Shown here: piece by piece, positions 22,689 through 29,704 of the stretch
How the letters are laid out: every line of letters starts with the position of its first letter
Numbering within the stretch: the stretch's first letter is position 1
Assembly: GCA_964452575.1 (NCBI GenBank)
Contig: CAYVMN010000022.1
Location: forward strand, 1 to 29,804
DNA: 29,804 bases
Source of the DNA: CAYVMN01 sp964452575
GTDB taxonomy: Bacteria > Desulfobacterota > DSM-4660 > Desulfatiglandales > Desulfatiglandaceae
Reading direction: 5' to 3'
The notes under the pieces: generated by a model
The model's input: only the letters and a program-made list of their open reading frames with translations
Database searches by the model: none
Told to the model about the DNA's origin: nothing
Program-made: the position numbers and the translations under genes

Positions 22689-22994
22689 ATGAAACATCGA
22701 CCATCATGGATGATCCCCTTTTTGATTTTCACAGGATTTATTTGTGGATGTGAGGAGAAGATCCAGCCGGGTTCTACACCTCCTGAAGGAGTGTCCCCGG
22801 TCAAGGCCGAGATAGCACGTGTCGAGCCCGCGGCGGCAGTCTCGAGGGCGCACGGGGTTCTTCCTGGGACTGAGGCTGGTTGGCCTAGAATAATGTGTGT
22901 TGCAGCAACAGGGTGGATAAGAGTGGTATCGGTATTAAAAATGGGACGGCCGATCATGGATGCCTGTGAAACGGGCCTGGTGGTGTCTCTTTGA
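22689..22994 (+). pseudogene. Short lipoprotein, probably the remnant of an RND-type membrane-fusion protein
   Basis: The 101-codon frame has a good Shine-Dalgarno (GGAGGTG, 22674-22680) and a lipoprotein signal (FLIFTGFICGC, Cys21). Residues 22-45 (EEKIQPGSTPPEGVSPVKAE) look like the start of HlyD/AcrA-type periplasmic adaptors. Then VLPGTEAGWPRIMCVAATGWIRVV loosely follows the adaptor pattern of G-T-x-A, P-R-I-M-G, and I-x-V, but is degraded. The frame stops at 22994, where a full adaptor would continue for about 250 residues, and the next gene begins 16 nt later. I read it as a truncated, decayed adaptor; a genuine small lipoprotein is the alternative. Confidence 0.5.
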
Positions 22995-23010
22995 AGGAGA
23001 GGGAGGAGCC

Positions 23011-23865
23011 ATGAAGATCAAGAAGGTATGTGTGGTTGGTGTGGGGACCATGGGAAGTCAGATAGCCGTTGTATGTGCCAAGGCAGGCTATCCTACCACT
23101 ATAGTTGATAGATCCATGGGGCAGATTGAGCAGGGCATGAAAAATATCCAGGGCTTCCTGTATGGTCAGCTCAAGAAGGGAAGGATGGACCGGGAGGGTA
23201 TCGACAGAATATTATCGCTGATCACTTCTAATCTTGATTTAACGAAGGCGGTATCCGATATCGATCTGGCGATAGAGGCCGTTTACGAGGATGTAGGGCT
23301 TAAAAAAGAGGTCTTTGGGAAAATGGACGAGGCCGCTCCTGAGGATGCTATCCTGGCGACCAATACCTCAACGCTTTGGGTGGCTGAGATCGCCAGTGCG
23401 ACCCGAAGGCCCGAGAGGTGCATAGGAACCCACTTCCTGATCCCGGCGGCCTTGACCCCCCTGGTAGAGGTAATTCGTGGTCCTGAGACCTCGGACGATA
23501 CCCACGGCACAGTGCTTTCATTTCTTGAGACGTGCGGCAAGGCAACAGTGACTGTCGTTGATTCTCCTGGTTTTGTGATCAACAGGCTGTATCTCCCTAT
23601 GGTCAACGAGGCCTTTTTTGCCCTTGAGAGCAACCTTGCCAGTGCCGAAGAGATAGATAGGAGCTGCAAAGAGGGATTGGGGTTTCCCTTAGGGCCGCTG
23701 GCTGCTGCGGACGCATTTGGGTTAGATATACTCTTGACCTGCATGAATACCCTTCGTAGGGAACTGGGAGACAAGTACCGGCCAAGTCCTTTGCTCGTAA
23801 AGCTGGTAAAGGCAGGTCGTCTTGGAAGGAAGGCAGGAAAGGGCGTTTACGACTATCGCAGATAG
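23011..23865 (+). CDS. 3-hydroxyacyl-CoA dehydrogenase
   Basis: From ATG 23011 (GGGAGGAG at 23001-23008) the 284-residue protein has the NAD-binding Rossmann motif VVGVGTMGSQIAVVCAKAGY. It also has the substrate segment NTSTLWVAEIA, the catalytic His/Glu pair in THFLIPAALTPLVEVIRG, and SPGFVINRLYLPMVNEAFFALE with the conserved Asn. It oxidises (3S)-hydroxyacyl-CoA to 3-ketoacyl-CoA, as in beta-oxidation or 3-hydroxybutyryl-CoA metabolism. The usual HFFNPV motif reads HFLIPA, so substrate preference may differ. It leads a same-strand run that ends with the B12-dependent mutase, to which its product chemistry may be linked. Confidence 0.9.
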   Translation: MKIKKVCVVGVGTMGSQIAVVCAKAGYPTTIVDRSMGQIEQGMKNIQGFLYGQLKKGRMDREGIDRILSLITSNLDLTKAVSDIDLAIEAVYEDVGLKKEVFGKMDEAAPEDAILATNTSTLWVAEIASATRRPERCIGTHFLIPAALTPLVEVIRGPETSDDTHGTVLSFLETCGKATVTVVDSPGFVINRLYLPMVNEAFFALESNLASAEEIDRSCKEGLGFPLGPLAAADAFGLDILLTCMNTLRRELGDKYRPSPLLVKLVKAGRLGRKAGKGVYDYRR

Positions 23866-23918
23866 GGAGAGGGGTCTACTTTCGGTCTTCCCGTTTCGGC
23901 TCTGGGATAATAAGGACA

Positions 23919-24605
23919 ATGATAAGAGTCAGACAGCTCCACCCGTGGGATGTTTCCTACCGGGAGGCGGTTGAGATCCAGAAGGCCCTTTCTGCAGAAC
24001 TCGTCTTCACAAGACTGCCAAAAAGGATAAAATATGTTGCCGGCACGGACGTCTCCTTTTCAAAGAAATCAAAGGCCGTATGGGCGGGTGTGGTTGTCCT
24101 GAGTTACCCGGACCTGGAGAGGGTGGAAGAGAGATCGGCCGCCGGAGCAATCACCTTTCCCTATATACCAGGGCTCTTGAGCTTCCGGGAGATCCCCCCG
24201 ATCCTGGAAGCGGTTGAGAAGCTCAGATGCGAGCCGGACCTCTTTTTTTGTGATGGGCAGGGGATAGCCCATCCAAGGGGACTCGGGTTGGCCTCGCACC
24301 TGGGGCTCTTGATCCAGAAACCGACCGTAGGCTGTGCCAAGACGCGCCTCGTAGGGGATTTCTCTGAGGTGGAAGAGGAAAGAGGAGGCTTCACGCCACT
24401 CTCTTACAAGGGCAGGGAGGTGGGGTTCGTGGTCAGGACCAGGAGCAGGGTGAAGCCGTTGTTCGTTTCGCCCGGATATAGGGTGACCCTCGAGGATGCC
24501 TTGAGAATGGTCCTTTCGTGCAGCGGCGGCTTCAGGATACCCGAGCCCCTGCGATTGGCACACCTCCTGGTTGATGGACTCAGGCGGCGGGAAGAGGCCT
24601 CTTGA
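23919..24605 (+). CDS. nfi: Endonuclease V (deoxyinosine 3'-endonuclease)
   Basis: The 228-residue product has all the active-site features of endonuclease V: GTDVSF (Asp44), FPYIPGLLSFRE (Tyr82, Glu91), CDGQGIAHPRGLGLASHLG (Asp112, His118) and GCAKTRL (Lys141). It nicks DNA one nucleotide 3' of deoxyinosine, starting repair of deaminated adenine. Length is typical. ATG 23919 lies 53 nt after the dehydrogenase gene. Its place among acyl-CoA genes is probably incidental, though transcription may be shared. Confidence 0.95.
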   Translation: MIRVRQLHPWDVSYREAVEIQKALSAELVFTRLPKRIKYVAGTDVSFSKKSKAVWAGVVVLSYPDLERVEERSAAGAITFPYIPGLLSFREIPPILEAVEKLRCEPDLFFCDGQGIAHPRGLGLASHLGLLIQKPTVGCAKTRLVGDFSEVEEERGGFTPLSYKGREVGFVVRTRSRVKPLFVSPGYRVTLEDALRMVLSCSGGFRIPEPLRLAHLLVDGLRRREEAS

Positions 24606-24645
24606 CGGTCTTTCTGCAGCATCGGGGTTTACAGAGGGCAATACC

Positions 24646-25095
24646 ATGAAAACAGATAGTATTATTATGCAATGCGCCAGTTGCGGCACAAAGAATCGGA
24701 TACCCAGGGGCCGGCTAAAGGACCGGCCCATATGCGGTAGATGTAAGAAACCCCTGGCGGCAGGGACCTTCTATGACCATCCCGTAACCGTCACGGACAG
24801 CACTTTCAACCAGGAGGTCCTTTCCTATCCCGGAGCGGTCCTGGTTGACTGCTGGGCCCCCTGGTGTGGCCCTTGCCGCATGGTAGCGCCGGTGCTGGAT
24901 CAACTGGCATCAGAATATGCGGGCAGGATCAAAATCGCAAAACTAAATGTGGATGAGAACCCTTTGACCGCTTCAAAATATGGAATACAAAGCATTCCCA
25001 CCATGCTCATCTTTAAGGGCGGCAAACAGGTGAACCGGCTGGTGGGGGCCTTGCCAAAGGCAGAGATTGAGCAGCACCTGCGAACGCTCCTCTGA
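24646..25095 (+). CDS. trxC: Thioredoxin 2 with N-terminal zinc ribbon
   Basis: From ATG 24646 (MKTDSIIMQCASCGTKNRIP) the protein has 149 residues. Cys10, Cys13, Cys30 and Cys33 form the N-terminal zinc ribbon that distinguishes thioredoxin 2. The thioredoxin domain has VLVDCWAPWCGPCRMVAPVLD with redox pair Cys74/Cys77, and the cis-proline segment SIPTMLIF. It is a cytosolic disulfide reductase. An in-frame ATG at 24571 overlaps endonuclease V and adds 25 unrelated residues, so it is rejected. No thioredoxin reductase gene is adjacent. Confidence 0.95.
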   Translation: MKTDSIIMQCASCGTKNRIPRGRLKDRPICGRCKKPLAAGTFYDHPVTVTDSTFNQEVLSYPGAVLVDCWAPWCGPCRMVAPVLDQLASEYAGRIKIAKLNVDENPLTASKYGIQSIPTMLIFKGGKQVNRLVGALPKAEIEQHLRTLL

Positions 25096-25205
25096 TTGTG
25101 AAGAGGCGTTCTTCCTACATATCGAACCAAAGAAAGGTTCAGGAAGACAATTCCCTTGCACTTGCCGGGTGTCTCTGGTTTGTCCTATTGAGGAGGCATA
25201 CTATT

Positions 25206-26765
25206 ATGTTTAAAGAAGAGCTGATAAGAGAGTTGAGCGAGATTCAGGAGAGATACGATGAGGAGGTAAGCCGGGTTCTAACAAGGATTCCACAGGCAGA
25301 GAGGAACCCTATCACCTCTTCGGGCATTTCCATAAAACCCCTTTATTCCCCAAAGGATCTCGAAGGAATAGACCTTATTCGCGACATATCATTCCCAGGA
25401 CAATATCCCTTTACGCGAGGCCTATTTCCCGGCGGGTACCTGACGCGAGGGCTTCACATCCGACAGGTCACAGGATTTGGGACAGCCGAAGAGACAAATG
25501 AGAGGTGGAGGTTTCTTCTCTCGCAAGGGGCTAATGCCCTCTCCGTGGTCCCTGATGACGGATCTGGTAACAGGGCGGACAGCGATGACGAAAGGGTGAG
25601 AGGCCTGGTAGGGAAAGGGGGGGTTGCCCTTGACACCCTCTTCGATTATGAGACCCTTTTTGACGGTATCGACATGGAGAGATATCCTGTGCATATGATC
25701 ACCACAAATGCCTTTGCCCTGGCCTGTTACCTTGCCCTGGCTGAAACAAGGGGCATAGCCTTCAAGGATCTGAGAGGGAGCATGTCCAACTGGATGAGAC
25801 CCGAAAGGGAATGCGTGGATATCATGGAATACTGCGCCAGAAACGTGCCACTGTTCAACGCAGGCTACCTTGATATGCGTAATGTGAGGGAGGGCGGGTG
25901 CACCGCTTCACAGGAGATTGCCTTTGGGGTGGCCTGCGCCATGGCCGGGTGCGATGCACTCATTGAGAGGGGGCTTGAGATCGACGATTTCCTCCATCGT
26001 ATAACCTGGTTCGTTAATTCAGGCCCTGAATTTTTTGAGGAGGTTGCCAAGTTCCGGGCCATGAGGAAGGTGTGGGCGAAGATCTTTAAGGAACGCTATG
26101 GGGCCAAGGACCCGCGTTCCTTGATGTGCCGGATGCATTGTCAGACCTACGCCCCCACCCTTACCAAGGAGCAGCCATTTAACAACCTGATGAGGAGCAC
26201 CATATATGCCCTGGCCGCAATCATGGGGGGTGTGCAGTCGCTCCATGTGAACTCCTTTGACGAGGCGCTCGCGATTCCGACCGAATTTTCCGCCTCGCTC
26301 TCTGTGAGGACCCAGCAGATAATTGACCTTGAAACCGGAATCACCAAGGTAATAGACCCCCTGGGGGGATCATATTATGTGGAATGGCTCACCATGCAAT
26401 TGGAGAAAGGAGCCATGGATTTAATTGATAAGGTCCAGGCCAAAGGAGGGGCATTTGAGGCGTGGGAATGGATGTGCAATGAGATAAGACGTGCTGCACT
26501 CAAAAACCAGCAGGAATTCGACAACGGCAGTAAGCGCCTTGTGGGAGTTAACACCCTTGTGGACAGTGACGACATTCAAATGCAGGCCCTGGAGACCTTG
26601 CAGGAATATGCACAGTTTGAGGCCCTGTTTGAGTACTCACCTTCCCTGGCGGAAAAGCAGATCGAAAGGCTCAACAAGGTGAGGCGAGGGCGTGATGACA
26701 GGCGATTGCATGAAAAAAGGGAACGGCTGAAGGATACGATGACTAAAGGAGAGAACATGATACCT
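25206..26765 (+). CDS. Acyl-CoA mutase large-subunit core region (see full gene 25206-26888)
   Basis: Domain annotation of the mutase gene. Residues about 65-185 are the start of the (beta/alpha)8 CoA/substrate barrel: YPFTRGLFPGGYLTRGLHIRQVTGFGTAEETNERW, DSDDERVRGLVGKGGVALDTL and TLFDGIDMERYPVHM. Residues about 200-300 cover the divergent active-site loop and GLEIDDFLHRITWF. Residues about 305-430 carry conserved late motifs: KVWAKIFKERYGAKDPRSLMCRMHCQT, ALAAIMGGVQSLHVNSFDEALAIPTE, RTQQIIDLETG and DPLGGSYYVEWLT. The last 60 or so residues are a basic helical tail. Confidence 0.6.
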
Positions 26766-26888
26766 CCCCTAATTGATGCAGTGAAATGTGGTTTGACTAG
26801 GGGGGAATTCGCAATGATCAAGGCAGAGGTCTACAAGCGGCCCGGTGAAGGACCCTATGTTTGCAGCCCGCCTCATGTCCTGGCCTGA
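25206..26888 (+). CDS. Atypical methylmalonyl-CoA-mutase-family protein, large subunit
   Basis: The 560-residue product starts at ATG 25206 (GAGGAGG upstream at 25190-25196). It matches the separate large subunit found in isobutyryl- and 2-hydroxyisobutyryl-CoA mutases, with no fused B12 domain. The family catalyses B12-radical carbon-skeleton rearrangement of acyl-CoAs. It is clearly divergent. The family IRQYAGF reads IRQVTGF (Val88 where methylmalonyl-CoA mutase has Tyr). The LRGTIQND region and following loop bearing the specificity Arg/Gln is about 15 residues shorter. The SGYH active-site His motif is lost: ungapped alignment gives MRN. Late barrel motifs are intact. The B12 subunit gene follows 15 nt later. 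The true substrate is unknown. Confidence 0.88.
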   Translation: MFKEELIRELSEIQERYDEEVSRVLTRIPQAERNPITSSGISIKPLYSPKDLEGIDLIRDISFPGQYPFTRGLFPGGYLTRGLHIRQVTGFGTAEETNERWRFLLSQGANALSVVPDDGSGNRADSDDERVRGLVGKGGVALDTLFDYETLFDGIDMERYPVHMITTNAFALACYLALAETRGIAFKDLRGSMSNWMRPERECVDIMEYCARNVPLFNAGYLDMRNVREGGCTASQEIAFGVACAMAGCDALIERGLEIDDFLHRITWFVNSGPEFFEEVAKFRAMRKVWAKIFKERYGAKDPRSLMCRMHCQTYAPTLTKEQPFNNLMRSTIYALAAIMGGVQSLHVNSFDEALAIPTEFSASLSVRTQQIIDLETGITKVIDPLGGSYYVEWLTMQLEKGAMDLIDKVQAKGGAFEAWEWMCNEIRRAALKNQQEFDNGSKRLVGVNTLVDSDDIQMQALETLQEYAQFEALFEYSPSLAEKQIERLNKVRRGRDDRRLHEKRERLKDTMTKGENMIPPLIDAVKCGLTRGEFAMIKAEVYKRPGEGPYVCSPPHVLA

Positions 26889-26903
26889 GTATGGGGACGC
26901 GCT

Positions 26904-27308
26904 ATGAAGAAGATACGGTTCTTGTTGAGCAGAGATGACTGGTATCATCAGAGAGGGTATTGGGTCCTGGCCAGCGCCCTAAAGGATGCAGGGCTAGAAG
27001 TTGTCCTGGGCGGCATACAGACTCCTCAGGACGTTATCCATACGGCGATCGAGGAGAATGTTGATATTATTGGATATCGGATTATGGACGCGGCGCCCGC
27101 GATCCTCATCCCCATGCTCCTTGATGGCATGAGAAAGGGGGGGATTCAAGATATTCCCGTGGTGGTCGGGGGGATTATACCAAGGAAAGATGAAATCATT
27201 ATTAGAGACCTGGGCGTAAGAGAGGTGTTTCACCCCTATACCCCTCTGGATATGGTAGTCAGCCGTGTAAAGGAGGTAGCAGTGGCCTCACAAGCAAAGA
27301 GGGGTTGA
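26904..27308 (+). CDS. Cobalamin-binding small subunit of the acyl-CoA mutase
   Basis: The 134-residue flavodoxin-like B12 domain has the expected order: RFLLSRDDWYHQRGYWVLASALKDAGLEV, GGIQTPQDVIHTAIEENVDIIGYRIM, IPVVVGGIIPRKDEI and LGVREVFHPYTPLDMVV. Known subunits carry DxHxxG and SxL. Here the first motif is D-W-Y-H-Q-R-G (Asp12, His15, Gly18), with one extra residue between Asp and His. The SxL serine position is Arg59. The lower cobalt-ligand His and the GGIIP loop remain. It lies 15 nt after the large subunit and is clearly its partner. It converges on the dehydratase-family gene with only 7 nt between stops. Confidence 0.9.
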   Translation: MKKIRFLLSRDDWYHQRGYWVLASALKDAGLEVVLGGIQTPQDVIHTAIEENVDIIGYRIMDAAPAILIPMLLDGMRKGGIQDIPVVVGGIIPRKDEIIIRDLGVREVFHPYTPLDMVVSRVKEVAVASQAKRG

Positions 27309-27315
27309 ATTCCTG

Positions 27316-28755
27316 TTATTGGTCATCCTCAATGCCTGCAAGGCGTCTAACAATTCGTTTCTTTGACTCCAGGTCATACCCGGAGCGGATGCCGATCTTC
27401 TCCATCACCGGGGACCCGCCCCCGTGAATTCCTGCATACTGGGCCCAGCCCCCCATGGCGGAGCAGGAGAAATCCGAAATGAATCGGAAGATCCTGTGCA
27501 GTTTTTCTGCCGAGACACCTGGTCTACGACTGATATATTTCTCGAGATAGGGTCTTGTTTCAGGGTTTAACCAGTCCTCTTCAGTGGGGATCGTGGAAGG
27601 AAGCCCTCCGGCAACCGAGGCAAGAACGTCGTATTCATGGTAGATTTTTGTCCCCGCAAGGTATCTTCCTGTGTTGGAGTACAGAAACTCGGGGGTGTAA
27701 ATGCCCGAAGAGGTCTTTTTGGCCTTTGCGGCTGCCGCTATTCCCGAGGCATAGACCAATTCCCCTATAATCATCAGTTCGGTCAACTCATCCACCACGT
27801 GTGAGCTCTTTCCGATTCCGCTATAGTCGGCCACCAGGGCCGTGGCCCCAAGTATGATGTCGGTCACAGCGGGCTTGCAGCCACAATAAGAATGGCGGTG
27901 AAACCCGGCAAAGGTGAGGGCCAGTCTCCCTGCGAATTCCCATTCGCCGCACATGAACACGCGATCCCGTGGAATGAAGACGTCATCAAACACCACCACC
28001 GAGTCAGATACCCCGTAGGTGTTATAGGGGGCCTTCAGGTCGATTCTAGGTCTGGGGGTCACAATTCTGGAGATGATCTTGATCCCTTCTGCATCCGCGG
28101 GAATGGCGAACGATAGCGCCCAGTCACCTTCTTCTTCGGTCATGTTTCGTGTGGGGACAACCAGGTGTTCATCAACATAGGGGCCCATGGTGATATGGTT
28201 CTTTGCTCCCCGGACAATGATCCCTTTACTGTTCCTTTCCACGACGCGAAGATAGAGATCAGGGTCTTTTTGCTGAGACGGCCTCAACCTGCGATCCCCC
28301 TTGACATCCGTCATGGCCGTACTGCCCACAAGATCGTTCGCCTGATAGTATTTCAGAAACTCAAGGAAATTTTCATGGTAACGGGTGCCTTTGTCCTCAT
28401 CTATCTCTTTGGAAACAACACCTATGGCATTCAGGGTATCTGTGGCCATACAGCGCTGGGTGCATCCGCCCACCCGGTGACAACACTTTCGCTTCATCTC
28501 CTGCTGGGTATAAAGGTCGTCAATACTGAGATTTAGTGAGGTAAAGCGGTTTATCGGTTCACCAGTGAGATGTGACTTTGTTATCAGTAGATCTCTTAGA
28601 CCCGGATCGTTGACGGCGTCAAAGGTGAACCTGAGGGTGTTGATAGGGACTTGAAGGATAGGGTCATCTCTCCCTATTTTTCTCCCGTGGGCATAGACAT
28701 TGGGTTTCATTTTCTTGAGCCTTGCTACATATTGATCAGAGCTCTTAATGGCCAT
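27316..28755 (-). CDS. 4-hydroxybutyryl-CoA dehydratase / vinylacetyl-CoA isomerase family protein
   Basis: From ATG 28755 (GGAGGAGGTA upstream on the minus strand) the product has 479 residues; a longer in-frame ATG at 28926 overlaps the HAD gene and is rejected. It closely follows Clostridium AbfD. CTQRC gives Cys98 and Cys102, and FAGFHRHSYCGC gives His286 and Cys293, the four [4Fe-4S] ligands at AbfD spacing. VRGAKNHITMG and TDVKGDRRLRPSQQKDPDLYLRVVER are the FAD/substrate segments. AbfD converts 4-hydroxybutyryl-CoA to crotonyl-CoA by a radical mechanism and is oxygen-sensitive, implying anaerobic metabolism. Related flavin monooxygenases lack the cluster ligands. The exact substrate is unproven. 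Confidence 0.9.
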   Translation of the reverse strand: MAIKSSDQYVARLKKMKPNVYAHGRKIGRDDPILQVPINTLRFTFDAVNDPGLRDLLITKSHLTGEPINRFTSLNLSIDDLYTQQEMKRKCCHRVGGCTQRCMATDTLNAIGVVSKEIDEDKGTRYHENFLEFLKYYQANDLVGSTAMTDVKGDRRLRPSQQKDPDLYLRVVERNSKGIIVRGAKNHITMGPYVDEHLVVPTRNMTEEEGDWALSFAIPADAEGIKIISRIVTPRPRIDLKAPYNTYGVSDSVVVFDDVFIPRDRVFMCGEWEFAGRLALTFAGFHRHSYCGCKPAVTDIILGATALVADYSGIGKSSHVVDELTELMIIGELVYASGIAAAAKAKKTSSGIYTPEFLYSNTGRYLAGTKIYHEYDVLASVAGGLPSTIPTEEDWLNPETRPYLEKYISRRPGVSAEKLHRIFRFISDFSCSAMGGWAQYAGIHGGGSPVMEKIGIRSGYDLESKKRIVRRLAGIEDDQ

Positions 28756-28771
28756 ATCTACCTCCTCCAAG

Positions 28772-29524
28772 TTAGTCCTTTTCCAACAGGGACAGAAATT
28801 CATCCCAGGTTGAAACCCTTGGGACGTCATTTCCAAAGGATTCGAGCCTCCCCTGCGAAGCACCCGGCGTGTAAGGGATAATTCTGTCCTGAACGATGGT
28901 CGTCCAGACCGGCTGAATCCCTGCATTCAGGGCGCCGTGGATATCAAGCAAAGGGTCATCGCCGATATAGAGAAGCTCCTTCTTTTCGACCCCCAGATCC
29001 CCGGCCAGTCTCTCAAAGACCACTGGATGGGGCTTGCAGTATCCTAATTCACCGGATATCAGGATCACAGGAAAGAATTGGGAGAGACCCATCTGATCAA
29101 TGAGGCCCCTGGCAGCAGGCCCGTGGGTGAAGTTGGAGAGCAATCCCAGGTTGTAACGTCCCCCAAGTGCCGTCAGCATCTCCATGCTCCCGGCAATGGG
29201 ATGACAGTACTCATAGAAGGCCGAGAAGTACGAATCTACGGCCCTAGCGATCCTGGGATCATCCGGGCTGACAACGTACCCCTGGGTCTCAAGGGATGCG
29301 CTTATCCAAAAGCGGTTGTGGGTCTCTAACCCTTTCTTCCGGGTTTCCTCAATGAAACGGATGGCCGCATCTCTGTAAGCCTGTCTGAACCCATCATGTT
29401 CCAGACGAAGGCCGCTCTCTTCCAGGCTCCCGGCAAGCCGCCTGAAGGCCTCATCAAGGGCCCCATGTTCCGCTATGACTAAGGTATTAAAGAGGTCGAA
29501 CCCAATAGCCGTTATATGTTCCAT
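28772..29524 (-). CDS. HAD-superfamily hydrolase
   Basis: From ATG 29524 (AGGA five nt upstream; ATG 29536 is an alternative adding four residues) the product has 250 residues. Motif I is GFDLFNTLV, with the nucleophile Asp but Phe where phosphatases have the second Asp, as in haloacid-dehalogenase-like members. Motif II is LLSNFT, motif III is CKPHPVVF, and motif IV is YIGDDPLLDIHGALNAG. A helical cap lies between motifs I and II. It probably hydrolyses a small phosphorylated or halogenated metabolite. The stop is 16 nt from the dehydratase-family start, so the two form an operon. Confidence 0.88.
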   Translation of the reverse strand: MEHITAIGFDLFNTLVIAEHGALDEAFRRLAGSLEESGLRLEHDGFRQAYRDAAIRFIEETRKKGLETHNRFWISASLETQGYVVSPDDPRIARAVDSYFSAFYEYCHPIAGSMEMLTALGGRYNLGLLSNFTHGPAARGLIDQMGLSQFFPVILISGELGYCKPHPVVFERLAGDLGVEKKELLYIGDDPLLDIHGALNAGIQPVWTTIVQDRIIPYTPGASQGRLESFGNDVPRVSTWDEFLSLLEKD

Positions 29525-29599
29525 GAATGTCCTCATATCTCACTTGCTAATGAAATTCAAGTCACTTTCCTCCTGCCCGCGGAATTTAGAAGGCGGTTG

Positions 29600-29628
29600 T
29601 TGACACCAGAAGGCCTTTTCTCTATCCT
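29600..29628 (+). promoter_or_regulatory. Putative promoter at the right end of the window
   Basis: TTGACA (29600-29605), a 17-nt spacer and TATCCT (29623-29628) point rightward, away from the HAD gene. They would drive a gene beyond the window. Downstream are GAGGAG (29670-29675), a 22-codon frame (29680-29748) and a small hairpin with T-run. The match is 6/6 and 4/6. Confidence 0.4.
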
Positions 29629-29684
29629 CAATTTCTGGAGAGGTAATACTCTAGCGTTTTGAAAACACTGAGGAGTAAGATGAC

Positions 29685-29704
29685 AGACCGCGAGGGTCTT
29701 TTTT
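29685..29704 (+). terminator. Weak terminator-like hairpin at the right end
   Basis: AGACC (29685-29689) pairs with GGTCT (29695-29699) around GCGAG, and the T-run extends to 29704. The stem is only five pairs, so efficiency is doubtful. It lies inside a 22-codon frame starting at ATG 29680. The remaining bases to 29804 hold no gene I can support; an ATG at 29794 with AGAGG upstream may open the next gene. Confidence 0.3.

Noticed and set aside
22559..22957. 132-codon open frame on the minus strand
   Set aside because: It is antisense to the lipoprotein remnant, lacks a Shine-Dalgarno, and its translation shows no domain-like pattern.
24069..24731. 220-codon open frame on the minus strand
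   Set aside because: It lies entirely opposite endonuclease V and the trxC start, whose motifs are certain. It is a shadow frame.
25124..25140. GAACC/GGTTC hairpin between trxC and the mutase gene
   Set aside because: Only five pairs and no T-run; not a terminator, and no promoter of acceptable spacing follows.
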